The translations under genes were made by a program, and so were the position numbers. A model generated the notes under the pieces. That model was not told the origin of the DNA and did not search any database. It worked only from the letters and a program-made list of their open reading frames with translations. Positions 51,654 to 60,789 of a stretch of 64,000 nucleotides of DNA are shown one piece after another; positions within the stretch are counted from its first letter, which is position 1, and every line of letters begins with the position of its first letter. Source of the stretch: Asticcacaulis solisilvae (GTDB lineage: Bacteria; Pseudomonadota; Alphaproteobacteria; Caulobacterales; Caulobacteraceae). Location: the NCBI RefSeq assembly GCF_017875235.1, contig NZ_JAGGMI010000006.1, forward strand, positions 186,001-250,000. Reading direction: 5' to 3'.

Positions 51654-54209
51654 CTATCCCACCACGAAGTTGAGGATCCGGTTCGGCACGATAATGACCT
51701 TGCGGATTTCGACGCCCGCAAGATGCCGCTTAACGTCTTCGTCCGCAAGCGCGGTTTCACGAATCTCGGCCTCGGACGCGCCATTGGGAATGCTGATCTC
51801 GCCGCGCTTCTTGCCGTTGACCTGTACGGGCAGGATGTAGACGTCGTCCTGGGCCAGGGCGGGATCGAACTTGGGCCATTCGGCCTGGGCGATCATGCCG
51901 TCCTTACCGAGTCGCGCCCAGCATTCTTCGGCCAGGTGCGGTGTAACCGGCGCGATTAGCCCGGCCAGCAGGGTCAGGGCTTCACGCCGAGCTGATGAGC
52001 CGGTCAGGGCGACATCGCTGGTACGGATCACGGTGACCAGTTCATACAGCTTGGCGATGGCGGCGTTGAAACGGAAGCTTTCGAAGCCCTCGGTAACCGT
52101 CTTGACCGTCTTGTGCGTGGCCTTGAGCAGCTCAGCGGCGGATTTTTCATCCGTACACGGAATATTTTCGTCGCTCAGGCCGTCGAACAGGTCCCAGACG
52201 CGATGCGTAAAGCGCCATGAGCCTTCGACGCCCGAGGTCGACCATTGTACGTCGCGTTCCGGCGGCGAGTCAGACAGGACGAACAGGCGCGCGGAGTCGA
52301 CGCCGTAGGTATCGAAGATATCACCCGGGGCGACAGTATTCTTCTTCGACTTCGACATCTTTTCGCTATCGCCGATGTTGAGCGTCTCGCCGGTCGACAC
52401 GCGCTTGGCGATGCGCTGTCCACCTTCGGCCGCGACCTCGACATCAGCTGGCTCGACCCATTCGCCGCCGGCGGTCTTATAGGTCTCGTGCGTCAACATG
52501 CCCTGTGTGAACAGGCCGGCGAACGGTTCCTTGACCTCCAGATAGCCGCAGTGGTTCAGCGCGCGCGTAATGAAGCGAGCGTAGAGCAGGTGCAGGACAG
52601 CGTGTTCGATGCCGCCGATATACTGATCAACCGCCAGCCAGTAGTCGGCGGCGTCCTTGTTGACCGGCGCGTCGGCGTTCGGATCGGCGAAGCGGGCGAA
52701 GTACCACGACGAGTCAACGAAAGTGTCGAGCGTATCGGTCTCGCGGCGTGCATCCTTGGCGCAGTGCGGGCACTTGACGTGCTTCCAGGTCGGATGGCGC
52801 TCCAGCGGGTTGCCCGGCACGTCGAAGGTGACGTCTTCGGGCAGGACGACCGGCAGCTGGTCGTCGGGCACGGGCACGACGCCGCAGTCATCGCAATGAA
52901 TGATCGGGATCGGGCAGCCCCAGTAGCGCTGGCGCGAGACACCCCAGTCGCGCAGGCGGAACACCGTCGCGCCCTGGCCCAGGCCCATGTTTTCGATCTT
53001 CTCGATGGCGGCGTCCTTGGCGGCTTCGATGTCCATGCCGTCCAGGAAGGACGAGTGGAAGAGCGTGCCCGGGCCGGTATAGGCCTCATTGGCGACCGCA
53101 AAGCTTTCCGGATCGGCGCCTTGCGGCAGGACGACTTCGGTGACCTTGAGATCGTATTTGCGGGCGAAATCGAGGTCGCGCTGGTCGTGCGCCGGGCAGC
53201 CGAAGATGGCGCCGGTGCCGTAGTCCATCAGTACGAAGTTGGCGACCCAGACATCGAGTGTCTCGCCCGGCTTGAACGGATGCTTGACCTTGATGCCGGT
53301 GTTGAAGCCCTGCTTTTCGGCCGTGTCGATATCGGCCTGGGAGACGCCGCCTTTGCTGATCGACTTGATAAAGGCAGCCAGCTCGGGATTGGCGGCGGCC
53401 GCCGTCTGGGCCAGCGGATGGTCGGCGGCGATGGCGATAAAGGCCGCGCCGAACAGGGTGTCGGGGCGCGTCGTATAGACCTCGACGCCACCGTCACGAT
53501 CCGCGAACGGGAAGGTCATTTGCAGGCCGCGCGACTTGCCGATCCAGTTCGACTGCATCAGCCGCACCTTGTCCGGCCAGCGCTCCAGCGTCGTCAGGCC
53601 TTCGATCAGGTCGTCGGCAAAGCGCGTGATGCGCATGAACCACTGGGTCAGCTTTTTCTTTTCAACCAGAGCGCCCGACCGCCAGCCGCGGCCTTCGATA
53701 ACCTGCTCGTTGGCCAGGACGGTCATGTCCACCGGATCCCAGTTGACCTGGCTTTCGCGGCGATAGACCAGGTCATTCTTCAGCAGGTCGAGGAACCATT
53801 TCTGTTGCTTGCCGTAGTAGGCCGGGTCGCAGGTGGCGAATTCGCGCGTCCAGTCGATCGACAGGCCCAGGCGCTTCAGCTCGCCGCGCATATTGGCGAT
53901 ATTGTCGTAGGTCCAGCCCTTGGGGTGGATCTTGCGTTCCATGGCGGCGTTTTCCGCCGGCATGCCAAAAGCGTCCCAGCCCATAGGATGCAGGACGTTG
54001 AAGCCGCGCGCGCGCTTGAACCGCGCCACCAGGTCACCCATGGCGTAGTTGCGCACATGGCCCATGTGGATGCGCCCTGACGGATAGGGGAACATCTCAA
54101 GCACATAGTATTTCGGCTTGGACGGATCGGTCTGGGTCAGGAAGACCTGGGCGTCGTCCCAGCGCTGACGCTGTTTCGGTTCGGTCTCTTTGGGATTGTA
54201 GCGGGCCAT
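51654..54209 (-). CDS. leuS: Leucyl-tRNA synthetase
   Basis: An 851-residue class I synthetase. The HIGH-type motif is [18 protein letters not shown] near residues 42-59, the KMSKS motif is [19 protein letters not shown] near 607-625, and the editing domain shows [19 protein letters not shown] and [16 protein letters not shown]. Full length. It heads the leuS-lptE-holA operon. Confidence 0.98.
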   Translation of the reverse strand: MARYNPKETEPKQRQRWDDAQVFLTQTDPSKPKYYVLEMFPYPSGRIHMGHVRNYAMGDLVARFKRARGFNVLHPMGWDAFGMPAENAAMERKIHPKGWTYDNIANMRGELKRLGLSIDWTREFATCDPAYYGKQQKWFLDLLKNDLVYRRESQVNWDPVDMTVLANEQVIEGRGWRSGALVEKKKLTQWFMRITRFADDLIEGLTTLERWPDKVRLMQSNWIGKSRGLQMTFPFADRDGGVEVYTTRPDTLFGAAFIAIAADHPLAQTAAAANPELAAFIKSISKGGVSQADIDTAEKQGFNTGIKVKHPFKPGETLDVWVANFVLMDYGTGAIFGCPAHDQRDLDFARKYDLKVTEVVLPQGADPESFAVANEAYTGPGTLFHSSFLDGMDIEAAKDAAIEKIENMGLGQGATVFRLRDWGVSRQRYWGCPIPIIHCDDCGVVPVPDDQLPVVLPEDVTFDVPGNPLERHPTWKHVKCPHCAKDARRETDTLDTFVDSSWYFARFADPNADAPVNKDAADYWLAVDQYIGGIEHAVLHLLYARFITRALNHCGYLEVKEPFAGLFTQGMLTHETYKTAGGEWVEPADVEVAAEGGQRIAKRVSTGETLNIGDSEKMSKSKKNTVAPGDIFDTYGVDSARLFVLSDSPPERDVQWSTSGVEGSWRFTHRVWDLFDGLSDENIPCTDEKSAAELLKATHKTVKTVTEGFESFRFNAAIAKLYELVTVIRTSDVALTGSSARREALTLLAGLIAPVTPHLAEECWARLGKDGMIAQAEWPKFDPALAQDDVYILPVQVNGKKRGEISIPNGASEAEIRETALADEDVKRHLAGVEIRKVIIVPNRILNFVVG

Positions 54210-54290
54210 GACTCTGCAAACTTAAGGGAAAATGTGGCCTGCTTATAAGGTGGTGTGTGGAGCGGCGCTATAGAAATATGCGCACGGAAC

Positions 54291-55661
54291 TTAAGGGGTT
54301 TGCAGGCCGAACCACGGGTCGCGGTTAGGCACGGTCGCCAGACGGAAAACCGGCAGGACAGGCCGTTTGTCCTCGGGCACGATGCGGTAACGCGCTAAAA
54401 GGCTGGCCAGAATGATCTGCGCCTCGACCATGGCAAAGCCGGCGCCGATACAGATGCGAGGCCCTCCACCGAAAGGCAGGTAGGTATCCATGCTGGTCCA
54501 CGGCGACGGGATGCCGTCAAAGCGCGATGGCTTGAAGGCGGTCGGATCGTCCCAGTGCTTGCGGTGGCGGTGGATGATCCACGGGCTGATCCAGACATCG
54601 GTGCCGGCCGTGATGGCGTTACCCATGATGACGTCGTCATTGATGGCTTTGCGCACGACATAGGCGACCGGCGGGTAGAGCCTGAGCGCTTCCAGCAGGG
54701 CGTTTCTAAGGCGCGGCCAGTGTTTGATGTCTTCCATGGTGGCGACGCGTTCGACCGGAAAGGCGCGGACCTCGTCGCGGATGCGCGCCTGCTCGATTTG
54801 GTCGAGACTGAGGAGATAGGTCGCCCAGAACAAAAGGCGCGAGGTCGTTTCGAAGCCGGCCGCCAGAAGCGTCGCGCACTGGTCGCGGATTTCGGCGTCG
54901 TCAATGGCTGCGCCGGTTTGCGGGTCGCGCGCGGACAGCAGGAGATCGAGCAAGTCGCCGCGCTTATGCTGATCGTCGGAGCCAGCCGCTTTGCGCGCGG
55001 CAATGACCTCATCGACCAGGGCGCGCCATTCGCGCTGGAATTTGCGGCGATTGCCCGACGCCCAGCCGAAATGTTCCTCGGTCGGGGCAATGGCGTCGAG
55101 CACGGTCGGCCGCCCCGCGCCTTCGAGATACTGGCGGGCCAGTTGCGGAATACGGGCGCGATTGTCGTCGGCCGGCAGCGAAAACAGCGCCTTCAATACG
55201 GCATCGAGCGCGGCGCGGTGAAAGACCTCACTGAAACGGACGCGCGGCAGGTTTTCGAGGCGCCGGATCATCTGCTCGCCCGCCGATTGGAAATGCGGAA
55301 TCAGGTCATTGATGGCGGTAGGACTGAAGATCGGCGCCAGCATGCGCCGCTGCCGCCGCCACACCTGGCCTTCGGACAGGAAGAGCCCATTGCCCATGAC
55401 TGGCCGGAACAGCCGCGCCTGGACGATGGGGCGCAGGTAGTTGTCCATATTGGTCTTCAGGACGTGGTTTATGCCCTCAGGATCCGCCACGGCGACCGTA
55501 TCGACGCCCAGCGCCCGTGCTCGTCCAAACGTCAGCCGGAAGGAGTCTTCCGAATAGATGGTCAGCGGATTGACGAAAAACTGCGGTATCCACTGCCAGC
55601 TGGGCAGCGGCTTCCTGTGGACCGGATGAGCAGGCGGAACGATAGGGTGCAGGTCGTCCAT
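54291..55661 (-). CDS. Cytochrome P450
   Basis: A 456-residue soluble P450. The I-helix region reads CATLLAAGFETTSRLLFW, the ExxR pair is in LLEALRLYPPVAYV, and the haem-ligand loop FGGGPRICIGAGFAMVEAQ has the axial Cys near residue 404. Sequence style (PPAHPVHRKPLPSW start, long C-helix WRRQRRMLAPIFS) is close to bacterial P450s related to the CYP4/CYP102 side. No redox partner is adjacent and the substrate is unknown. ATG 55661 is supported by AGGAG. Confidence 0.93.
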   Translation of the reverse strand: MDDLHPIVPPAHPVHRKPLPSWQWIPQFFVNPLTIYSEDSFRLTFGRARALGVDTVAVADPEGINHVLKTNMDNYLRPIVQARLFRPVMGNGLFLSEGQVWRRQRRMLAPIFSPTAINDLIPHFQSAGEQMIRRLENLPRVRFSEVFHRAALDAVLKALFSLPADDNRARIPQLARQYLEGAGRPTVLDAIAPTEEHFGWASGNRRKFQREWRALVDEVIAARKAAGSDDQHKRGDLLDLLLSARDPQTGAAIDDAEIRDQCATLLAAGFETTSRLLFWATYLLSLDQIEQARIRDEVRAFPVERVATMEDIKHWPRLRNALLEALRLYPPVAYVVRKAINDDVIMGNAITAGTDVWISPWIIHRHRKHWDDPTAFKPSRFDGIPSPWTSMDTYLPFGGGPRICIGAGFAMVEAQIILASLLARYRIVPEDKRPVLPVFRLATVPNRDPWFGLQTP

Positions 55662-55853
55662 AAGGCATCTCCTCACCTCTATATCCGCCCATGTGAAAGG
55701 TCCTTCAAGCCCCCTGCGGCAAAAGGTATCCGCTGTGTTCATCCACGCTTAATGCTGCGGCCACAAACCGGAATTTTACGTCTTTTTCGCGCCCTTGAAT
55801 TGCCGGGGAGGGGCTTTAGTGATCTATGAACACAAGAACACGAAGGAAAGACT

Positions 55854-56519
55854 ATGCTGACCCGCCGCCTGCTTCTGTCGACACTTGCTGCCGCCTGCGT
55901 GACCGTGACATCGCCGGCCCTGGCCCAGTCGGGCAAGAACAACTTCAGCACCTATATTACGCCACCGAAATTCAATGCCGCCGACCAGGCGCGTATCACC
56001 AAGGCGACCAGCTACCTGCAAGGCTTGCGCACCGCTCAGGGCCGTTTCGAACAGAGCGATTTTCGTGGCCGCAAGACGCAAGGTGCCTGGTATCTGGCGC
56101 GCCCGGGCAAGATCCGCTTCGAATATGACGCGCCGTCGTCGCTGCTGATCGTGTCGGACGGCAGGCACGTGAAGATGTGGGACCCGCGCCTGAAATCCTT
56201 CGACGCCTATCCGCTTGATGAAACGCCGCTGTCGCTGTTTCTGTCGAAGCAGATCCGGTTCGACCAGGGCGTGGTCGTGACTGCCGTGTCGTCAAGCCCC
56301 TCGGGCTTCACGCTGAAGGCGCGTGATCGCCGTAAGCAGGTCGAAGGCTCGATCACGCTAAACTTTGCGCAAAGTGCAAACGGCGCACTGACGCTCAAAG
56401 ACTGGGTCATTGTCGATGCCCAAGGCCGTTCGACGACGGTGCGTCTGGTCAGTCTGACGGCTGATTCGCCGCTGAAGCCGGAATTGTTTGTGCTCAACAA
56501 GCCTCAGTTAAAAAAATAA
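55854..56519 (+). CDS. lolA: LolA-like outer-membrane lipoprotein carrier
   Basis: A 221-residue exported protein with a signal peptide ending at SPALAQ. It has the LolA pattern: TSYLQGLRTAQGRFEQSDF, GAWYLARPGKIRFEYDAPSSLLIVSDG and the final strands TTVRLVSLTADSPLKPELF. LolA moves lipoproteins from LolCDE to the outer membrane. AAGGAAAG precedes ATG 55854. It is divergent from the P450 gene and followed by a strong terminator. Confidence 0.88.
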   Translation: MLTRRLLLSTLAAACVTVTSPALAQSGKNNFSTYITPPKFNAADQARITKATSYLQGLRTAQGRFEQSDFRGRKTQGAWYLARPGKIRFEYDAPSSLLIVSDGRHVKMWDPRLKSFDAYPLDETPLSLFLSKQIRFDQGVVVTAVSSSPSGFTLKARDRRKQVEGSITLNFAQSANGALTLKDWVIVDAQGRSTTVRLVSLTADSPLKPELFVLNKPQLKK

Positions 56520-56651
56520 TGCCAATTTGACATTTACCATTGCGCTTTTTTGGAAATGGTGTCATTATTCACACATAGAAGGACTACGGCGGTAGACTTT
56601 CTGGACGTGCGTTTTCCCTTTTTTCTCTTCGTGTTATGTGCCAAAATCTGG

Positions 56652-56683
56652 CCCGGTCCGCGCCCTCGGACCGGGTCTTTTTT
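56652..56683 (+). terminator. Intrinsic terminator after lolA
   Basis: CCCGGTCCG-CGCCCT-CGGACCGGG is a perfect 9-bp stem followed by TCTTTTTTG. Confidence 0.92.
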
Positions 56684-56732
56684 GTTTGGCTTTCAGTGGT
56701 TTAAACGCTGAAGCCCCAAATTTCCGGACATC

Positions 56733-57533
56733 ATGCGCTTTTCTCTCGTTACCTGGAACATCAACTCCGTGCGCCTGCGTATGGAGCAGGTCGCTCAATT
56801 CCTGGCATTCGCCTCTCCGGACATGATCTGCCTGCAGGAAATCAAGTGCCAGGAGTCCGAGTTCCCCTATGAAGCGTTTGTTGCGGCGGGATATCCCCAT
56901 ATCCTTGTGACGGGGCAAAAGGGCTGGCACGGCGTGGCCCTGGCCTCAAAAGTGCCGTTCGAGACGATCGGATCGCCGCCCTTCTGCCGCCGCGGCGAAG
57001 CACGCGCTCAGGCCGTCCGTGTCCATGGCGTCGAAATCTGGAACTTCTACATTCCGGCCGGTGGCGATGTGCCTGACCGCCTGAGCAACGACAAGTTCGA
57101 CCACAAGCTCGAATTCTATGAGCGGATGAGCGAGCACCTGTTCAAGCGCGCCAAGGACCATCCGTTGCTGATCTGTGGCGACCTCAACATCGCGCCCGGC
57201 GAATTCGACGTCTGGAGTCATCGCCAGATGCTGCGCGTCGTCAGCCACACGCCGGCTGAGATTGAGGCGTTTGGCGCCTTTATGGACGCCGGGCAATTGC
57301 ACGATCCTTTCCGCGTCGCCTATCCCAACCCGCAGAAGATCTTCACCTGGTGGAGCTATCGCGCCGCCGACTTCCGCAAGAGCAATCGCGGGCTCAGGCT
57401 TGACCACGTACTGCTCAATCCGGGCCTGATGCATATGGTCAACGGCCCGATCGAAGCGAAAATCCACGACACGGTGCGCGAATGGGACCGGCCGTCGGAC
57501 CACGCGCCTATCCAGGTCAGTTTCGAGCTTTAG
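56733..57533 (+). CDS. xthA: Exodeoxyribonuclease III
   Basis: A 266-residue AP endonuclease/3'-exonuclease. It shows MRFSLVTWNINSVRLR, ICLQEIKCQE (metal Glu), the catalytic region LLICGDLNIAPGEFDVW and the C-terminal LRLDHVLLN and PSDHAPIQVSF with the active Asp-His. It acts in base-excision repair. The next gene starts at the base after its stop. Confidence 0.97.
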   Translation: MRFSLVTWNINSVRLRMEQVAQFLAFASPDMICLQEIKCQESEFPYEAFVAAGYPHILVTGQKGWHGVALASKVPFETIGSPPFCRRGEARAQAVRVHGVEIWNFYIPAGGDVPDRLSNDKFDHKLEFYERMSEHLFKRAKDHPLLICGDLNIAPGEFDVWSHRQMLRVVSHTPAEIEAFGAFMDAGQLHDPFRVAYPNPQKIFTWWSYRAADFRKSNRGLRLDHVLLNPGLMHMVNGPIEAKIHDTVREWDRPSDHAPIQVSFEL

Positions 57534-57950
57534 ATGTCAGAACTCGTTGAAAACAAATTGCCGGCCGAAATCCTGGCCAAGGCTGATCTCCGCCACAATG
57601 AATATGCCTGGCGGGTCGTGGACCTGCCAGAGGTTATCGCGGCGGCGAAGGCGCTCAACCTGCTCAACCTCGGCGGTCAATTGCAGCTGCGGACGGCGGA
57701 TGCCATAGGCGAGGTCTACTGGGTCGCCGTTGATCCTTGCCAGAACGTGCCGGAAGACCTGCCATGGGAGGTCCGCGTCCGTATGGCGGCGGACTTTTCC
57801 TTGCGGGATCTGGCTGAGATTCAGGCCGAATTCGACTTCCTGCAGGAACTGCGCGACGCCTTTCCTGAGCCGGTAGCGGACCTTCTGGCCAGCGGCGGCA
57901 AGCTGGAAGACGCTCTGTGGTTTGCCTGGTATGTGGAAGCAGACGGCTGA
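57534..57950 (+). CDS. Hypothetical protein downstream of xthA
   Basis: A 138-residue acidic soluble protein (MSELVENKLPAEILAKADLR, EYAWRVVDLPEVIAAAKALNL, ALWFAWYVEADG). I do not recognise it. There is no signal peptide or membrane segment. Its ATG touches the xthA TAG, so the two are cotranscribed and probably translationally coupled. A hairpin follows. Confidence 0.75.
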   Translation: MSELVENKLPAEILAKADLRHNEYAWRVVDLPEVIAAAKALNLLNLGGQLQLRTADAIGEVYWVAVDPCQNVPEDLPWEVRVRMAADFSLRDLAEIQAEFDFLQELRDAFPEPVADLLASGGKLEDALWFAWYVEADG

Positions 57951-57960
57951 AGATAGAAGT

Positions 57961-57981
57961 CGATGGTCCGAACGACCATCG
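57961..57981. terminator. Hairpin between convergent genes
   Basis: CGATGGTC-CGAAC-GACCATCG is a perfect 8-bp stem in a 50-bp gap between two convergent stops. There is no U-tract. Confidence 0.5.
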
Positions 57982-58000
57982 GGTCGCGCACCTGCTTAAT

Positions 58001-58450
58001 TTAGTTTTGAGGTTTAAGAACCAGGGCTGCTTCCCAACCGTCATAGGAGCCGGAATGCTTCTCTGCGATGGTTGTGAACAACCGGCTCATAGATAAAATG
58101 CTATCCTCGGCTGGAACCATCGTTTTATTGGCGGCGATGATCCAAAGCTTCTTATGTTTCGCGGTTTTACAGTCGAATCCCAGGACAGAGATGTCTTTGA
58201 CCGCTGCGTTCGCCGAAGTTTTGGACGGCATTACAAAATAAAAAATAACGTTTGTCGGCTGGGATACGTCAGACCCCTGAGCCTTCAGGTTGGCGATGAC
58301 CATTCGGTCTGCTTCGTCAGCATCCCAAATGGCGCCATGGACAGTCACTTCAGTGCTGGACTTGTCGTCAAAGGTAATCGGCGCTTGAGCAAAGGCAGTG
58401 CTACTACCGACGACAGCCAACAAGAAGAAGGCCGACAATTTCCTGAGCAT
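58001..58450 (-). CDS. Small exported protein of unknown function
   Basis: A 149-residue protein with a clear signal peptide (LSAFFLLAVVGSSTAFAQA). The mature part has two Cys-free strands and one Cys (LGFDCKTAKHKKLW) and ends WEAALVLKPQN. I recognise no family. The DNA is visibly poorer in GC than its neighbours, which hints at recent acquisition. GGGGGAAAG precedes ATG 58450. It lies 3' of cenR in the opposite-origin direction, so it is downstream of neither neighbour's operon. Confidence 0.7.
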   Translation of the reverse strand: MLRKLSAFFLLAVVGSSTAFAQAPITFDDKSSTEVTVHGAIWDADEADRMVIANLKAQGSDVSQPTNVIFYFVMPSKTSANAAVKDISVLGFDCKTAKHKKLWIIAANKTMVPAEDSILSMSRLFTTIAEKHSGSYDGWEAALVLKPQN

Positions 58451-58497
58451 CTTTCCCCCAAAACGAAAGCAGAGACCTCTCGGTCCCTGCTCATCTC

Positions 58498-59184
58498 TTA
58501 AAACTGCAACCTGTACCCACCTGCATCCGTCATCAGCAGGCGGGCATTGGCGGGATCGGGTTCGATCTTCTGGCGCAGGCGGTAAACGTGGGTTTCCAGC
58601 GTATGCGTCGTCACGCCGGCATTATAGCCCCAAACCTCGGTCAGCAGCTCTTCACGCGTGATCGGCTTGCCGCCAGCGCGGTAGAGGTACTTGAGGATAT
58701 TGGTTTCCTTCTCGGTCAAGCGCGTCTTCTTTTGCGTCTGATCGACCAGCACCTTCAGCGCTGGTTTGAACTCATATGGCCCGATACGGAAGGTGGCATC
58801 TTCCGACGTTTCATGGCTGCGAACCTGGGCGCGGATGCGCGCCAACAGCACGGCAAAGCGGAACGGCTTGGTGACATAGTCATTGGCGCCGGCGTCGAGG
58901 CCGAGGATCGTGTCCGAATCCGAGGTCTGGCCCGTGAGCATGATGACCGGCGTTGTCAGCCCGCCCTTGCGCAGCAGGCGACAGGCTTCGCGTCCGTCCA
59001 TGTCCGGCAGGTCAACGTCCAGCAGGATAAGGTCCGCATTTATGCTCTTGCCGAGGCGGAGGCCTTCGGCGCCATTGGACGCCTGAACGACCTTGAATTC
59101 TTCGTGAAGTTCCAGCTGCTCAGCCAAAGCTTCGCGCAGTTCATCATCATCATCGACGACAAGGAGGGTTTTTTGTTGCACCAT
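58498..59184 (-). CDS. cenR: OmpR-type response regulator, CenR-like
   Basis: A 228-residue regulator with a receiver domain (acidic pocket DDDDEL near 11-16, phospho-acceptor Asp56 in LLDVDLPDMDG, Lys in YVTKPF) and an OmpR winged helix (LTEKETNILKYLYRAGGKPITREELLTEVWGY, THTLETHVYRLRQKIE). In C. crescentus the envelope regulator CenR is encoded in this origin-proximal stretch, so I assign this gene by family and location. No histidine kinase is adjacent, as for CenR. Divergent from an L,D-transpeptidase. Confidence 0.9.
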   Translation of the reverse strand: MVQQKTLLVVDDDDELREALAEQLELHEEFKVVQASNGAEGLRLGKSINADLILLDVDLPDMDGREACRLLRKGGLTTPVIMLTGQTSDSDTILGLDAGANDYVTKPFRFAVLLARIRAQVRSHETSEDATFRIGPYEFKPALKVLVDQTQKKTRLTEKETNILKYLYRAGGKPITREELLTEVWGYNAGVTTHTLETHVYRLRQKIEPDPANARLLMTDAGGYRLQF

Positions 59185-59234
59185 GATCCTGTATCTTTGA
59201 GTTTCTTATAATTGTTAGCCGCAAATCACCCCGA
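59185..59234. promoter_or_regulatory. Divergent cenR / L,D-transpeptidase promoter region
   Basis: Only 50 bp separate two divergent start codons. It contains the AT-rich TTTCTTATAATTGTTAG, with a TATAAT box on the plus strand and ATTATAAG on the minus strand. Both promoters must overlap here or in the neighbouring codons. Confidence 0.5.
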
Positions 59235-59744
59235 ATGGTCAAGAAATTTACCGCATATAGCGACGGACGGCTAGGTCTAAACCTACATAGTGTGCGGGCG
59301 GCGTTGGGAAAAGGGGGCGTGGCCTTAGCTAGAGACAAAAGGGAGGGCGATGGCAAGTCGCCCTTGGGTGAATGGCCGATCCGGTACGTCTTCTATCGTC
59401 CGGATCGCGTGGCAAAGCCCGAAACGGCTTTGCCGGTCGTTGCCCTGTCGCCGGACGACGGCTGGTGCGACGATCCGAAACACCCCGACTATAACCGCCG
59501 GGTCAAGCTGCCGTTCGAAGCCGGCCACGAAAAGCTGTGGCGCGACGACCATGTCTATGACCTTATCGTCGTCCTGGGGCATAATGATGACCCGCCTGTG
59601 GCCGGTATGGGGTCGGCCATCTTCATGCACCTGGCGCGTGACAATTATGCCGGCACGGAAGGGTGTGTGGCCTTGGCCAGTGACGATCTGCTGGAGCTTC
59701 TAAAAGAGGCTGAGCCGGGCAGCGTAGTGGAAATCCGCGAATAA
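59235..59744 (+). CDS. L,D-transpeptidase (YkuD) family protein
   Basis: A 169-residue YkuD-domain protein. The catalytic block is MHLARDNYAGTEGCVAL with His132 and Cys144. YkuD enzymes make 3-3 cross-links in peptidoglycan or attach proteins to it. No signal peptide is predicted from ATG 59235, which is odd for an enzyme acting in the periplasm; this short single-domain cytosolic-looking form is however common in alphaproteobacteria. Adjacent to the envelope regulator gene. Confidence 0.9.
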   Translation: MVKKFTAYSDGRLGLNLHSVRAALGKGGVALARDKREGDGKSPLGEWPIRYVFYRPDRVAKPETALPVVALSPDDGWCDDPKHPDYNRRVKLPFEAGHEKLWRDDHVYDLIVVLGHNDDPPVAGMGSAIFMHLARDNYAGTEGCVALASDDLLELLKEAEPGSVVEIRE

Positions 59745-59762
59745 GTTCTCATCGCGATATTG

Positions 59763-59800
59763 TTGACCAGGAAACTCTAAAGGCGTAGTTTCCTAGTCAA
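59763..59800. promoter_or_regulatory. Large inverted repeat before the MarR gene
   Basis: TTGACCAGGAAACT (59763-59776) and AGTTTCCTAGTCAA (59787-59800) are inverted copies with one mismatch, ending 8 bases before ATG 59809. The dyad is a likely autoregulatory MarR operator, and binding would block translation-start and promoter access. Confidence 0.65.
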
Positions 59801-59808
59801 CTGATGGA

Positions 59809-60273
59809 ATGGCTATGTCGCAAAAACCTCCAAGTCCGCTTTATGAGCATATCGGCTACTGGTTGAGATATGTCTCCAATCACGTCTCGCACAGCTTTGC
59901 CCGCAAGGTCGAAGCGCACGGCGTCACCGTCGCCGAATGGGTCATCCTGCGCGAATTGCTGCAACTGGGTGATGTCTCGCCCAGCCGCATGGCCGACCAC
60001 CTGGGCATGACGCGCGGCGCCATCACCAAATTGGCCGACCGCCTGATGGCCAAGGGTTTTGTCGTCCGCGCCGTCAATGCCGACGACCGGCGCTGGCAAA
60101 CCCTGCAGATCACTGCCGCCGGCCGCGCCCTGGTGCCCGATCTGGCCGAACTTGCCGACGAGAACGACCAGCATTTTTTCGGCGCCCTGGATCCCCAGGA
60201 TCGCACCGATCTTGAGCGCATTCTGAAAATCCTGGTGCGTCAGCACGACCTCAAAACCATCCCCACGGAGTAG
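59809..60273 (+). CDS. MarR-family transcriptional regulator
   Basis: A 154-residue winged-helix regulator: YEHIGYWLRYVSNHVSHSFARKVEAHGVT, then the recognition region VSPSRMADHLGMTRGAITKLADRLMAKG and the wing NADDRRWQTLQITAAGR. The ligand is unknown. It is followed after 3 bp by the DUF1398 gene, so it probably controls that gene and itself through the dyad upstream. Confidence 0.93.
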   Translation: MAMSQKPPSPLYEHIGYWLRYVSNHVSHSFARKVEAHGVTVAEWVILRELLQLGDVSPSRMADHLGMTRGAITKLADRLMAKGFVVRAVNADDRRWQTLQITAAGRALVPDLAELADENDQHFFGALDPQDRTDLERILKILVRQHDLKTIPTE

Positions 60274-60276
60274 CCC

Positions 60277-60672
60277 ATGCATCCCGACATCATTGCCGTT
60301 CTGGACGAGTGCACAAGCGGTTCCGATCAGGAGCGCCTGACCTTTCCCGAAGTCGTCGAAAAGCTCATGGCCGCAGGCATAGAGCGCTATCACACCGACC
60401 TGCAGCGCTCAGAGAAAATCTATTACCTGCCGGATGGGACGTCGCATCTGGCGCCGGCTCACACAATAGACGAGGTTCCTGCCGCTATATTTGACGCTCC
60501 TAGTGTCGATGCCGCTGTCCGCGCCATCCAAGCCGGAGACATTAAATACATAGAGTTCTGCAGGCGCATCCTGCAGGCAGGGTGTGTCGCCTATGTCGTA
60601 TCGCTGGCTGGGCGGCGCGCCGTCTATTACGGGCGGACGGGCGAGACACACATAGAGCATTTTCCAAAGTAG
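60277..60672 (+). CDS. DUF1398 family protein
   Basis: A 131-residue soluble protein matching the DUF1398/YbcV family (LTFPEVVEKLMAAGIERYHTDLQRSEKIYYLPDGTSH, IEFCRRILQAGCVAYVVSLAGRRAVYYGRTGETHIEHFP). The function is unknown. It forms a two-gene operon with the MarR regulator, which suggests an inducible stress or detoxification role. Confidence 0.85.
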   Translation: MHPDIIAVLDECTSGSDQERLTFPEVVEKLMAAGIERYHTDLQRSEKIYYLPDGTSHLAPAHTIDEVPAAIFDAPSVDAAVRAIQAGDIKYIEFCRRILQAGCVAYVVSLAGRRAVYYGRTGETHIEHFPK

Positions 60673-60683
60673 CCTCCGGCGGC

Positions 60684-60703
60684 CAAGGTTCGAAGACCTT
60701 GGA
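60684..60703. terminator. Hairpin 3' of the DUF1398 gene
   Basis: CCAAGGT-TCGAAG-ACCTTGG, a 7-bp perfect stem in the gap to the convergent yggS gene. Confidence 0.45.
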
Positions 60704-60789
60704 ACCTCAAGCAATGTGTTGAAACAACGTTCGGCGCAGCCAAAAGTGCGCAGCGGTTTTCAGCTTAAACATCGCGATAAGCAAAACGC

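Noticed and set aside
52245-54080. 611-codon open frame opposite leuS
   Set aside because: Antisense shadow of leuS, which has all synthetase motifs.
60684-60703. Possible tRNA T-arm (GGTTCGAAGACC)
   Set aside because: No acceptor stem, anticodon arm or D-arm around it; it is a simple hairpin.
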